Shown: positions 49,859-61,018, numbered from the stretch's first letter. The stretch is DNA of 64,000 nt from Lentinula raphanica (GCA_027919835.1 JANVFP010000002.1:2046001-2110000); one strand, 5' to 3'. Made by a program: numbers and translations. The notes: a model not told the origin generated them from the letters alone.

Positions 49859-52800
49859 ATGCGGCCAGACACTCTCAATCCAAAATACTGCTACGACTTT
49901 CTCTCAACACAAGGGTGTCTTCGAGGATCAGCTTGCAAACTACGCCATGATATCCTCAAATGTTCTTGCGGAATAGTACTTCGACGGCGTGATCATCACA
50001 GTCATGTCAGAGGTAAAAGACATACACACCTCCATCGTCAAGCCCGTAAAAGTCGCTCGGTCCTGCCCGTCGTCGAAGACACAGAACCATCTCCGCTGAA
50101 CAGTAACCGTCAGTCGGAGTCCTCTGAACCCGAGGCTCTCGCAGTCGTACGTTGTTCTCGATGCCAAAAACGCGTGTTGCATTCGCAAATGGCTGAACAT
50201 CTCAAAACCCATGATGTTCAAGAACGACTAGAGTCTGTTTACGCGATTGCTGAAAACAATAAACACGGTATTACGATTGATGGACTGGACGGCGTCGATT
50301 TTGGAATTGTAGGAGAGGAACAAAAGCCTGTCGTTCAGCTCAAGATTCTCAGAGAGAGCGAACCCGGGCCTCAGGCTCAGACTCCTCATGTCATTCGGCT
50401 TTCAAAGTGCCGTCTGCAATCGTCTAGCAGAAATGATCAGTACGGTGATAAGTAGGTCTGCTTTTTCTTTTCAATCGAGACTGTAGGATAACACCAGTAC
50501 TCAATTATAAATCCCACAAGATTCTCAGCCGAGTTGGTCGGTTCCCGGTTTATATCTCCTGGCCGTCCAAGGTTCCTCAACGTCACTTTCCAACCATCCT
50601 ATGCTGGTCGTTACGAAGACAGACTCGACCTTGTCTTCCGAAACCAAACCACCAGAAGTCGGTTCGTCATCCAACGCCGTCTTGTCGCTATCGTCGGGGA
50701 CAAGGATGATCATGAGCAGATTCAACCTTCGGCTCCTTACACGCGCCGGAACAAACGTGTGCTCCTGAGCCTGGACGGTCCCATTCGTCGTGGACAGCGG
50801 CCTCCGACGTGGACAAAGACAAAATGGGTTACGGTCCTTCCGAAATTCGATGTGCCCCGTCAGATTACGGATGTGCTGTATAAACAGGGTGCGAGCAAGA
50901 GGAAGGACATACTGGCGCTTGTCAAAGAGATGTTGCCTTTCCAGTTCAACCTAACGACATATGGGTCTTATTTCCAGTTGCTTCTTTTCCTTGAAGAAGA
51001 ACAAGAAAAGTGAGTTTACTCATTCGGTCGATGTAGCGCATCTGTCTAAGCCTTTTCTCAAGACAGAATCTCGATGCCTATGCTATGGAAGGTGCTACTC
51101 TCAAACCGAATTATCCACGCTATGAGTATGTCTCTACCCTTTCCTCTTCTCGCATCGAGTACCTGACCTGACGCTCCACTCCAGACTCGAGGTTAAAGGA
51201 CTCGCCGAAGGCAGACCTTCTGTCCTCGTAGGAGACTTCATTCTCGTTCGCCCGACCCATTCCACCGATCGCACTTGGTTCCAAGGACGCGTTCACCAAG
51301 TCTACGAAACCCACGTCAGCCTTCGGTTCGATGATACTTTTAGCACCTTCCGTGGCACCTCCTTTGACGTCCGGTTCGTCTTCAACCGGCTTCCTCTACG
51401 GCGGATGCACATGGCTGTCATGAACAATAACAATCCTCCTCGATTGTTGTTCCCTGGACCGGAACACACTAGGAACTTGCGCAAGGTATCTGATGAGTTG
51501 ATTAATCAGATTACGCCGTTCAACCGAGCGGTTGGGTCAGACCCAGAACAACTGGAAGCAGTCGCTGCTATCGTCAATATGCCACCGGGAAGTCCGCCGT
51601 TTGTCGTTTTTGGCCCGTGCGTTTTTGCTTTTGGCAGAGCCTACATATCCTGATCAATCTCACTTTTACTTACCAGACCAGGAACGGGAAAGACCGTCAC
51701 CTTGGTTGAAGCCATGCACCAGCTGCTTGATAAAGACCCCTCAACCCGGCTTCTTGTCTGTGCCCCAAACAACTCCGCCGCAGACATCATCGCGACACAG
51801 CTCATGTCCCTCGGTCCTTCGGTCCTCCTCAGACTCAACTCCCTTTCCAGGAAGCTCTCAGACATGACCTCGAAAGAACTACGAAAATTCTCTCTCATCA
51901 ACGACAACGAAGTCTTCGCTATGCCCACCCTCGAGGCCCTTTCCAAGTTCCGCGTCGTGGTCTCGACGTGTATTACCGCGGGGGTCCCTGCGAGTCTGGG
52001 GATAAAACGAGGGTTCTATAGTCATATTTTCGTGGACGAGGCCGGGCAGGCTACGGAGCCTACGGTGATGGTTCCGTTGAAGGAGTTGGTTGGGCCAGAG
52101 ACGAATGTGGTGCTTGCGGGGGATAATAAGCAACTGGGACCGATTGTGCATTCGGGGCTTGCATCGCATTTCGGTCTCAGGACGAGCTATCTGGCGAGGA
52201 TTATGGATAGAGAGATTTATGATCTTGATGGGAGATCGAATTTCGGAGGTCGAGGTATAACGTACGAGCACCTTTTTTGTCTCTCTCTACTATTTCGTGA
52301 GCTGAACCAACTTTTTCCCTTGGTTGCTAGGATCACCAAGCTTGTCAAGAACTTCCGATCTCATCCTGCTATCCTGGCGTTCTCGAACGAACACTTTTAC
52401 AATCATGAATTGCAATATTGTGGTAATCCGGTCCTCACTCGAAGTCTTGAGAATTCGGAGGAACTCCCGAAAAAGAAATTCCCGTTGATCTTCCATGGGA
52501 TCGTTGGGAAGGATCAACGAGAGGAATCGTCCCCGTCATTCTTCAACATCGAGGAAGCTTCGATGGTCAAGAAATACTGTCTAAGCTTGATATCTGATAG
52601 GAAAAATGGAATCCGTACGTATATTCCTTGTTATCCTCGTTTGTATTCCAAAGATGATCATTCAATCGCAATTTGAACAGGTGCCGAGCACATAGCTGTC
52701 ATAACGCCGTACCACGCGCAGAGAATCAAAATCTTGAACTTGCTCCATCGTCAGCACACGACTCGAGAGATCAAAGTAGGCAGTGTAGAAGAATTCCAAG

Positions 52801-53383
52801 GGCAGGTGCGTGTTCGGACCTAAAGTGTGCTTTTCACGTACATATTTGTTTAAATCAAGGAAAAACGGATTGTAATCATCTCGACTGTCAGGAGCAGTAC
52901 CGACTTTATTGGTGCTGATATTCACCGAATGTTAGGCTTCGTTGCAAGCCCGCATCGTTTCAACGGTATGTATCTTTATCTGCCTTCTCAAATATGTGAC
53001 AATGTCTAATCCTTTTTGGACTTATAGTTGCCATCACTCGAGCTCAAGCTCTACTAATCGTCATCGGAAACCCCATGACCCTCTCCCTGGACCCACTCTG
53101 GCGTTCGTTCCTCAGTTATATACATAGCCATGGAGGATGGCGAGGAAAGACCATTTTGTTCGACAACTCGGAGGATGGGAACGGTGAAGAATATGTACAA
53201 GGGATACGCCAAAGGGCAACAGGCGAAGCTGAGGAGGCTATTGCCAAATTGAAGGCGCTGATAGTCAGGAAGAACGAAGAGATTGAGGACGGGTTTCAGT
53301 TTGAGCTGGATGAGGATGATAGTGACGAGGATGAACCTGGTTTTGGAATTGGGGAAGGGTTTGTGATAAGAGAAGAAGATTGA
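49859..53383 (+). CDS. SF1 RNA helicase, MOV10/SDE3-like, with N-terminal zinc fingers
   Basis: From ATG 49859 (MRPDTLNPKYCYDF) to TGA 53383 in about ten exons, roughly 1000 residues. The N-terminus has a CCCH finger (C-x8-C-x5-C-x3-H, starting YCYDFLSTQGC) and a CxxC...HxxxH finger (CSRCQKRVLHSQMAEHLKTH). A beta-rich region follows, then the Upf1-like superfamily 1 core: VFGPGTGKTVTLVEA (Walker A), CAPNNSAADII, FVDEAGQATEP (motif II, DEAG), GDNKQLGPIV, KNFRSHPAIL, ITPYHAQR, EEFQGQE and VAITRAQALL. All helicase motifs are intact, so it should hydrolyse ATP. In plants and animals this subfamily acts with Argonaute proteins in RNA silencing and transposon control; that role here is inference. 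The tail is acidic. ATG 49859 is used because the frame above begins with GTG. Intron borders are mostly GT-AG. Confidence 0.88.
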
Positions 53384-53671
53384 GCATGGTGCGACTGACA
53401 CGAGGGCGATGAATCTATATCGTTTTGGGGTGGTAGGAGGGATATACTGTTAGAATCTATATAACTACTATGCTACATCATCTAGGGCTGCTCAGCGCTC
53501 AAATCTTATTGACTATGACGTGGCGTCTTTGTTCGATGAACTAGTTACGAGTCCGAATGAAATGAGGAATTGTCTCTATGGCGGGGTTCATGTATCATAA
53601 AAGGCGATTTTTTTGGTTCATGGGCCACCTCAACCTCACATCAATTGACTTATATAAGGGCCTGTTCAGTA

Positions 53672-54021
53672 AGGACCCCTGATAATACGGTAGGATGACT
53701 TATGTCAGTTCGCACAATTTTGACCCCCAAAATGGGTACTCACCCAGATTTTCGTTCGCACAATAATGGCCGCCGCAGGCGGAGCTTCAGCCCAGTTCGC
53801 ACAATATGTGGGCGGATTTGGGCAACTTTTGGGACAAATTTGCAGGTAGTGGAGGCCGGCATGGAGCGGCACTCGACATACAGCACCTCGGGCCGAAAAT
53901 TTTGAACCCACCCTCGGGTTCGCACAATTTTTGGTGGAAAATTTTCAAAAATGGTTCGCACAAAAATGGCCAAATCATACCAATTTAGGATAAGGGTTCT
54001 TGGCCTATTATCAGGGGTCCT
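53672..54021. mobile_element. hAT-like MITE nested in the left terminal repeat of the Harbinger element
   Basis: A 350-bp element with perfect 16-bp terminal inverted repeats: AGGACCCCTGATAATA at 53672-53687 and its reverse complement at 54006-54021. It is flanked by the exact 8-bp duplication GTTCAGTA (53664-53671 and 54022-54029), the length made by hAT transposases. That octamer is part of the Harbinger terminal repeat, so this element arrived second. It has no open frame of its own. Inside, GTTCGCACAA occurs five times in the same orientation, see the separate entry. Confidence 0.92.
53708..53963 (+). repeat. Five direct copies of GTTCGCACAA inside the MITE
   Basis: Exact decamers at 53708-53717, 53754-53763, 53795-53804, 53918-53927 and 53954-53963. 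Three lie in the left half and two near the right end. hAT transposases bind short repeated subterminal motifs, so these may be binding sites; this is inference. Confidence 0.8.
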
Positions 54022-54179
54022 GTTCAGTATCGAAATGACGGCTGTCAGTTCGAAATGAGATTTCCTATTAGAGCAATGTCAATTTGTTCCATTATCAAGT
54101 GTGATTCTGTGTGACAATTCGGTCAATTGTGCCGGTCCGTAGTCAGTTGGTGGCACCGCGCTGGTATCGATCGAGCACG

Positions 54180-55457
54180 ATGAACAGAGGACAACACTCC
54201 GTAGAGCTGCTGCGAAAGCTGATAGCAGCCTATGCATTCCTCCTCAATGTCATTGTCACTGTTGCTGCTATCTATGCTTCTCCCTATTACTGGAAACAAG
54301 ACTACCATACATCTGCATTATCAGGGCATGCTTGGGTCCAAGAATTGATCAAGGGACATCCAGAACGTATTCACTGTGAGCTTGGAATGCATCTTCATGT
54401 ATTCATTGCACTGGTAGAGCAGCTCCGTGTTTTGGGTATGCGGGATACCAAGAATATTCTACTGGAAGAGCAAGTAGCAATCTTCCTCTACATGTGTGTC
54501 ACTGGCCTATCAACACGTCATGTTGGTGAACGATTCCAGCATGCTAATGCGACAATATCAAAGTATGTTTTTGCTGTACCTCTGAACCATATCTTGATAT
54601 TGTCACAGGTACTTTGTAGAGGTTCTTCAAAAACTCTCAGCTCCTGGTTTTTACAATCGATACGTGCAGCTGCCTGCACAAGATGAACCGGTTCCAGATT
54701 TTATCAGATCAAACAAGAAATTCTTTCCCTTTTTCAAAGGTGCCTTAGGAGCCGTTGATGGTACACATATCACCTGCATCCCTAGTGCAGCCCACCGAGA
54801 TCTTGCACGGAATCGCAAAGGCTTTTTTTCACAGAATTGCCTTGCCATCTGCTCCTTCTCTCTCCGTTTTGTATACTTCATCTCTGGATGGGATGGAAGA
54901 ACAGCTGATGCATCCATGTATGTGGATTCGAGGGTTACTGATCTTCCTGTTCCGAAGAACCAGTACTATCTTGCCGATGCAGGATTTGGTGCATGCTCTA
55001 CCCTTCTGCTTCCCTATGCAGGAGTTCGCTACCATTTGAAAGAATGGGAGAGAGCCAATGCTAGGCCAGTCAACAAGGAGGAGCTATTTAACTTGCGCCA
55101 TGCTGTAGCTCGAAACGTAGTGGAGCGTATCTTTGGCATTGTCAAAGCGCGATGGGTGATTCTCACCCGACCAGCACAGTTCAGCATGGAAATCCAAGCT
55201 CTTATCCCCCTGCTCTTGCTGCTCTTCACAACTTCATTCTCCAATTTGATCCAGCTGATATTGATGATCTACTCAATGATCACAATCTCTTCAGCAGTGA
55301 TCTTGGATATAGTCCTGTAGATGATGTTCGTGGAGAGCTTGCACCTGGCGCCCCCACTTCAGCGGAAAAAGAGCTTGCAGATCAGACTCGAGATGGAATT
55401 GCTCTTGCAATGTGGGAGCAGTATCAGCAGTGGTTGAGGGATGAAGGTTTATTATAG
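54180..55457 (+). pseudogene. PIF/Harbinger DDE transposase (HARBI1-like nuclease), frame-shifted
   Basis: Coding sequence runs from ATG 54180 (MNRGQHSVELLRKL; the longer frame starts with GTG) through one GT-AG intron (about 54563-54609) and should end at TAG 55457. The family nuclease (DDE_Tnp_4) is clear: ISKYFVEVLQKLS, KGALGAVDGTHI (first Asp), YYLADAGFGAC (second Asp) and VERIFGIVKARW (Glu). At 55206-55210 a run of five C breaks the frame: upstream codons read ...EIQALIP, whereas downstream coding resumes in another frame as PPALAALHNFILQFD, the normal continuation. No intron with a legal donor explains it. So the gene either has a one-base deletion or a sequencing error. In the frame as read, translation runs on into unrelated codons and stops by 55320. 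Confidence 0.88.
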
Positions 55458-55461
55458 ATAA

Positions 55462-56749
55462 CTATTGTTGATCGCGAGCCAAAGTACTTGTTATAAATGC
55501 TCGATGCCACTCGGGATTAGTGAAACTATTATACATATCCACAACTGCCTTGTCCCTCACCAAAATCTGACAAAATGCCATGGCTTCTTCAAAAGGAAGA
55601 TCAGTTTCTCTCTCAACAAGCTTCACAGCCTTGTCTCGACGAGCCGGCGTAAGCAACAGCGCCGGGTCAGAAGGAGGCGCTAGAAAGGAGCGCATTACAT
55701 CACCCATACCTGTAACCTCATTGAGAAGACCAGAAAGAACGTCTACCCCCTTTGGCTTCTTTCCTGAAGGTAACGGAGTTGCTGTGCTGGTACCTGAACA
55801 CTTGCGAGAAATTGGTGCAGGAGTTTTGGGAATCACAGGTGCAGAGTCCTGAAGAAGTGGAGGGAGGCAAATCAATGATCTAACAACACTCGTTAGCCTG
55901 CAGTTACAAGATCGGAAGAATTTTTACCTCAGGCATCGTATCTATATCCGAGTCATGTCCATCCTCTCCTGCACCTTGTGCCATATCCTTGTCCAATTTT
56001 TCGAGGTCCCACTCTTCACTCGCACTTCGAGTCAATCTCGCCTCTTCATTTTCTGTTGCGCCTTCTTCTACACCTAACGACCGACCCTGAGCTGGACGAT
56101 AGACATGTGTACCCTTTGGCTTGTAGGGGATGAGCCGCTCCATCTTCTGTAGGAATAGCCAACCGTGATTTCGAAAGGGTTTTGCCTTGGTATAATGAGC
56201 CACAAACTTCTCCCAGCTATCAGATGTAAGAGCTGTGATGCCAGCACCGTGTTCGTCACTCCAAGGGCCCCAGCCTGTATGGTCTTTGATCTTCTGAATG
56301 ATATCGTTGATGCCTTTCAACTGTGTAGGTGACGTTAAGACACGCTGGTTTATATGAAGAATACAATAACGCACTGAATTATACTTCGATTGGCATGACT
56401 TGCCATCCTTGATTCCTCCCTTCTCAGCAGGCACTGTAGCAAGATGCTCAGCAGCGGCATTGAATGTCTTGATTTTGAAGCTAAAGCCCTCTCCAGCCTC
56501 AGACCTCTTTTCATAGAGGAAATCCAAGAGTCTCTCAGTTTTGGCAACATTCCACTGAGCGGGATCATCCTTTCTTTTTCTCCGAGGTCGGCTTTTGGGC
56601 TGGGATTGAGAAGCGGGTACTCCACATGTGTGGTTGTCCTCCAATTCGGGATGCTCGGACATGTAGAGGAGAGCAAAGTTCAAAGATGAACAGAAAAAAG
56701 TAAAGCTCAAACAGGCATCCAGGTCAGGGACCGGAGGTCCTTTCCTCAT
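55462..56749 (-). CDS. Myb/SANT-like accessory protein of the Harbinger element
   Basis: Convergent to the transposase. The open frame begins at ATG 56749, but the first 29 residues are hydrophobic and unlike the rest; ATG 56662 (MSEHPELEDNHTCG) is a better start. Harbinger elements carry a second protein with a Myb/SANT-type DNA-binding domain that guides the nuclease. Here RRKRKDDPAQWNVAKTERLL begins the domain, with further SCQSKYNSVRYCI and GWGPWSDEHGAGIT segments; the tail is acidic. A 48-nt intron (donor GTAAAA, acceptor GTTAG, about 55878-55925) is expected after DTMPE, but phase 0 does not match the clear downstream frame (LQDSAPVIPKTPAP ... TSTLARDQQ). A frame error or an unusual junction must lie near 55,880. 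Confidence 0.72.
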
Positions 56750-56886
56750 TAGCGTAAGAAAGTGGATGACAAATCAATAATCGGACAGGTGAGCCGGCTT
56801 AGTAAGGCTGGTCACATTGGGTCACAAAATCAGAAAGAAATGAGATTTTGAAATGAAGTGTCATTTCGATACTGAACAGGCCCTAA

Positions 56887-57235
56887 TGATGCCAAGCACG
56901 GTGGTGTATGGCATCCTTGTACAAGTCAAATGTGCTGATTCTCACTATGTGGCAATAAATACTTGAATATTGTCAGATATTTCAGATATAGAAGGGGTCC
57001 AGAGGCCTCCATAGACCCATCATTTGTAGTAGGTAATGGTTCGTAATACTATCAGCCGGAGTCTTGCCGCGGTCAAAGCGTTCGTTTGCATCCCGCCCAA
57101 TTCTCATGACCTCGACTGTGAGAAATTCTCGTCACTGCTTGTTTCCCGCCCTCCCGCCTTTATCCCGCTGGCGCTTAAAACTTTCGGAGTTCAAAACCAC
57201 TTAGAAAAACATCTAGCGCATCAATTTTTGTCCAA
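56887..57235. other. Spacer between Harbinger element and MITE-like repeat
   Basis: About 350 bp. A frame beginning ATG 57036 (MVRNTISRSLAAVKAF) runs into the MITE; it has no motif and is not called. Nothing else was recognised. Confidence 0.45.
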
Positions 57236-57516
57236 CATCAGGAAAAATATTCTCATCTCTAGAGTCTCCAGAGATACCCCCCCATTCCTAGGTAGTCTCA
57301 GAGAGCCTAGAGTATCTGAGTTCTTTGAGGCTTCTAAAAATTCTCTGGGTGCTTTCTGGTGCTTTCTGGTGCTTTCTGATGCTTTCTGATGCTTTCAGGA
57401 TCTTTCAGGATCTCTAGGATGTTTTTTGATCTTTCAAAGTTCACAAAAATCTCTGAGCAGCCTAGGAATTGGGGGTATCTCTGGGGACTCTAGAGATGAG
57501 AATATTTTTCCTGATG
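57236..57516. mobile_element. 281-bp MITE-like inverted-repeat element
   Basis: The arms (about 57236-57305 and 57450-57516) are near-perfect reverse complements beginning CATCAGGAAAAATATTCTCA, with one-base differences further in. The middle has a tandem series of GTGCTTTCTG-type units (about 57349-57410). AA stands outside both ends, which is not a recognised target duplication. No transposase is encoded. It lies just past the Harbinger element. Confidence 0.7.
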
Positions 57517-57562
57517 AACGGCAATGAATTCAAATAACGATAACTCGTTCGACAACACTACG

Positions 57563-59150
57563 CTAAGCACTAGAAGTGTTTGTTACGTCTGCGGCAACTG
57601 CCCTCTTCTTTCGTGGGCCACGAGGTTTGTTCGCATCCGAGCGTTTCTTCCTCTTCTTCTGAACATAAGCAACACCGGTACCGTCCTCTGCCCTCACCGC
57701 AAACGAGTTGACAAACGTCGCAGTAGTCGAGGACGTAGCTGTCGAGTCCAAAGGAGCGCTAGTGTCTGCAGTGACGGATTCACTAGGAACGATGCTCTGG
57801 CTGGTGGGCGTCGCGTCGGCAGCGTCTGAAGTGGGATCGTTCTCACTGCGAGGTTGCTCCTCCACCACCTGAGTTTGCCTCTCAGCTTCGTGGAAACGGT
57901 TGGGATTTCGACTCCACTCGGCGTATTCAGAAGCAGTCATCTTGTAAAAGTGAGTGTTGTCGTTCTGAAAGGATGCAGTGAGGAGTCGAACATCGGCTCC
58001 TGTAGTGAGACTACTAGGGCACACGAATTTGATGCCGGGAGGCCAGTTCTTCAATATAATGCCAAACGGAGCGGTGATGCGTTCTCCGAAGTTGGTGTAT
58101 AGCATTCGGGAGACTTTTGTTTTCCCAGCACATTGCTCTGATAACTGTTAGTTACGATAATGCGTTGGACGCAGAATACTCACGAAGTTTATCAAGAATC
58201 AACTGAGCAAGCTTGGCCTTTTCATTCTGCAGTTGCTGGGCGTACGAAGTCACGACTCCTTCGATGCCTGAAAGCATGTAGCCTTCCATCCTCTTGCCCA
58301 ACTCATCCGGTCCCATCTTGAACGCCAGGGAAAAGAACTCCACGACACGGTTGCTGGAGACTACGATGCGGGGGGCGTTGAAATGGCTGAGATCACTGCG
58401 CACAGTGATCAGAATGCTCTCGTTGCCGGTACGCATCACCAAGCGCATCAACTACATAGGTCAAGTGGTCAGTTAAATATGCAAAGACAGTAAGCCTTGT
58501 AACTCACCGCCTCTTCGCAGCCATCCAGGGTTAGCCGGGAGTCATGGAATGCTGCAAGGGAAGTATTGTGATGACCGATTTCTCGGTTGACGCGGTTCTC
58601 CTCTAGGACGTCGATATGGTCCTTTGTAGCTTCCATTCGTTCCTCTTCATTCATGGTCGCCCATTTCTTCGCAATCTCAGTAATGTGATTCGACAGCCTT
58701 TCCTTGTCTCCTCCTGGCGCTACACCTGGATATGCTTTCAATAAAGAAACAATAGTATCGAAATAAATTTTGCTTGCCTTCATTAATTTTCGCCATCTCT
58801 AAGCTCGTGAAAGCATTCCACATTCCAGAACGTTTTGCCCGAATTTTCAAACGATGCGTCTGATATATGTCGTCCACGATTTGCTTGACAGTATACTTGC
58901 CACACTCCTCTCTGATTTTCGTAGCCTCGTCAAAAATCATCGCTTGGACGGCCAAGATTTTCTCGGTGTAGAGAGACTTCTCGTCCGAGCGCCTTTGCTT
59001 TCGAGCCAACTTCTCCTGATTGGTGAGTTTCTTGACGTTCCGAGGTTTGACCCTATAACGCCAAGGTCGCCTCGACTGTCCTTCAGCCCGAGCTTCACTG
59101 AGGAACTGCTCGAGGGCTTGACCTTTTTTCGCAGTCTTCAAACGTGGCAT
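57563..59150 (-). CDS. Unknown protein with basic N-terminus and HMG-like helical segment
   Basis: Four exons from ATG 59150 (MPRLKTAKKGQALEQFL) to TAG 57563, about 430 residues; the longer frame starts with TTG. No family is certain. The N-terminal 80 residues are basic. WNAFTSLEMAKINEG ... KERLSNHITEIAKKWATMNEEERMEATKD has the spacing of an HMG-box-like helix set, as in several Agaricomycete proteins of unknown role. A later LISSGIEG-type helical part leads to YTNFGERITAPFGIILKNWPPGI, then a Ser/Thr-rich stretch and a nuclear-localisation-like KKRKKRSDANKPRGPRKKR near the end. The first intron (about 58730-58781) begins GCAAGC and is GC-AG; it gives KINEG/VAPGG in frame. A nuclear, DNA-associated role is inferred. 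Confidence 0.68.
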
Positions 59151-59264
59151 GGAGAGTACGGTGGTACGATGAGACAACAAAAAATTCGACTGTTATTTTT
59201 CGACACTATTGAATATACATTTGAAAGCACAGTGCAGAGCGACGGAGTGTTTACATTGCGACGG

Positions 59265-60602
59265 TCAGTTGGTAATTGAACCATGATAAAGGTCAAACAA
59301 GAAAAGGGCCAATCCTTCGGTAATCACGTCACCAAATTCCTGCTGGACACTCTCGAAGAAATCTTGGCAATCCTCAGCGACGGAGAGCATATTCTCGATG
59401 CCTTCAATCGAGACACCATCCCACTCTTGACAGAACAGATAATGGCGCACCCAATCGCTACCAGAAGTTTCTTCGGCATGATCGCGACCCTTCCCCTTCC
59501 CCTTCGGCTTCTGTTTGGTTGGGGACTCGCCGTAGGAGATATTCACGCTAGGCAAATAAATGACAACCCCACCAGATGCCGTCGGAACAGGTGTATGCAG
59601 ACTGCCGGTATCGAACCCACGATCTGGCGTGTAAGGACAGGGGGCAGGCGACGCAGAGGCTCTCTGACTCGCAGAGGCTGCAGCAAGACGGTTCAGAATC
59701 AACGTCGGGGCAGGAGAGCTCTGAGGAGTGTTCGAAGCCGATACAGCGGCAGAAGGGCTCGAAGGCATGTTCAACGCAGCAGATGGTGTAGGACCAGGGT
59801 TATTAGTAGCTACAGTCGCACCCGCAGCAGCTACAGTCGACGGAGGGGCAGCAGTCGAAGCAGTCGAAGCCGCAGGAGGGGCAGCATTCGAAGGGGCAGC
59901 AGTTGAAGGGGCAGGAGAGGCGGGGGCAGGTGCTGTAGGTGCAGGTGTATGGAGCGTCGTAGACAAGATTCCGTGGGGATACACGCTCGCACGAATAGTC
60001 GCTGCATCAGCTGGTTGAAACGTTGGATTATAGTTGTACAGCAAGCCAGCGGGATTGGCATCGAACGAGATCGCAGAGTAAAGGGCTTCACGAAAACTTC
60101 CAAAACCAAAAGCTCGGCGAAAGGCAGCCCTCGAATTGTCGACGCTCTGGAATGCTTCGCGGCTATACGATAGTTTGTTACTGCAGATTGAATGAGTTGA
60201 GCAGGTAACTTACGTGCTTTGATAAATGCCAGCGTGGGTGGCATACCGAGCATGCCACCAGATCCTAGTGCCTTGACCTAAACCTTCATCTTGTATCAAC
60301 GCCGCCTCCGTCGTACTGAGCTCGTTCGAGTGCAAGATCGCGGAAGCAAACTGAGCAGAAGAGGCGTTGGCGTTCTGCGCAACGAACGGTTGAAGGTTAT
60401 CGAGAATGATCCTCGCTTGACTGTTTGTATTCGCCTGGATAGAAATGGGGAGATGCGGACCATTTCCCCCGCTTCTCCTCCATTGCCTGCGAACGAGAGA
60501 AGTGAGATGATAGATGTGTATGATCAAAGAAATTACTCACATTGTGGTGTGTAGGCTTCCGCCTGTGGGACTGAGAAAAACGAAACGTTGTTGCATGGAC
60601 AT
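59265..60602 (-). CDS. Unknown Ala/Pro-rich protein
   Basis: Three exons from ATG 60602 (MSMQQRFVFLSPTGGS) to the stop at 59265, about 400 residues. I recognise no family. The first ~150 residues look folded (LPISIQANTNSQARIILDNL, GTRIWWHARYATHAGIYQST, SREAFQSVDNSRAAFRRAFG). The middle is a low-complexity Ala/Pro/Ser run (TAPAPASPAPSTAAPSN). A basic patch KQKPKGKGKGR precedes a compact acidic C-terminal segment (EDCQDFFESVQQEFGDVITE). The start is 416 bp from the dioxygenase exon on the other strand, so the two are head to head. All borders are GT-AG. Confidence 0.65.
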
Positions 60603-61018
60603 GGTCGAAAGAGATCAAGAGATGTTTGGAACTCAGACGGTTGATTTTAATCTTTTATACCTGCCCTGCAAAAATTTATAGAAAATGCGAAATCGATGGA
60701 AATCCGACGGAAATATTCTGTGACATGAATCAAAGTCTTGTGACTTGCAACTACCACTCCGTTCGACTTGAACATGAAGATCAGATTGAAGCTGAATCGC
60801 GGTAAGTGATGATGATTGAAGCTTCGTAGTTGAACGTTGGTTCGTGCATTGGGGAAGCCCACATCAAACTCTGAAAAAATACTTTGAATACCTGTGCAAT
60901 GGGAATTCGAGGTTATTCTTTCATTGTGCTGTTGTGTGGTATTCCTTGGGGGCATGAGCCAGCGTTCAGTGCAGTTTCTTGGGTGCGAGGAATTTTAGTA
61001 ACATTTCTCTTTTGTCAG
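60603..61018. promoter_or_regulatory. Divergent region between Ala/Pro-rich gene and dioxygenase gene
   Basis: About 420 bp between a minus-strand ATG and the first recognisable dioxygenase exon. It probably also contains the missing 5' exon of the dioxygenase; ATGs at 60773 and 60955 were tried, but neither joins in frame through a convincing intron. Confidence 0.4.

Larger units (their letters stand above)
53658..56883. mobile_element. PIF/Harbinger DNA transposon, 3.2 kb, two-gene
   Basis: The outer ends are inverted repeats: the left begins GGGCCTGTTCAGTA (53658-53671) and continues after a nested insertion with TCGAAATGAC; the right end (56860-56883) is the exact reverse complement over 24 bp. 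Further inward homology (TTCGAAATGAGATTTC against GAAATGAGATTTTGAAATGA) extends the arms. TAA stands immediately outside both ends (53655-53657 and 56884-56886), the 3-bp target duplication expected of PIF/Harbinger. It encodes a DDE transposase (+) and a convergent Myb/SANT-like protein (-), the two-gene plan of this superfamily. Without the 358 bp added by the inner MITE and its duplication the element is about 2.87 kb. Confidence 0.92.

Noticed and set aside
59728..60018. Plus-strand Ala/Gly-rich frame
   Set aside because: It is the antisense of the Ala/Pro-rich run of the minus-strand gene at 59265-60602; GC-rich repeats create open shadows.
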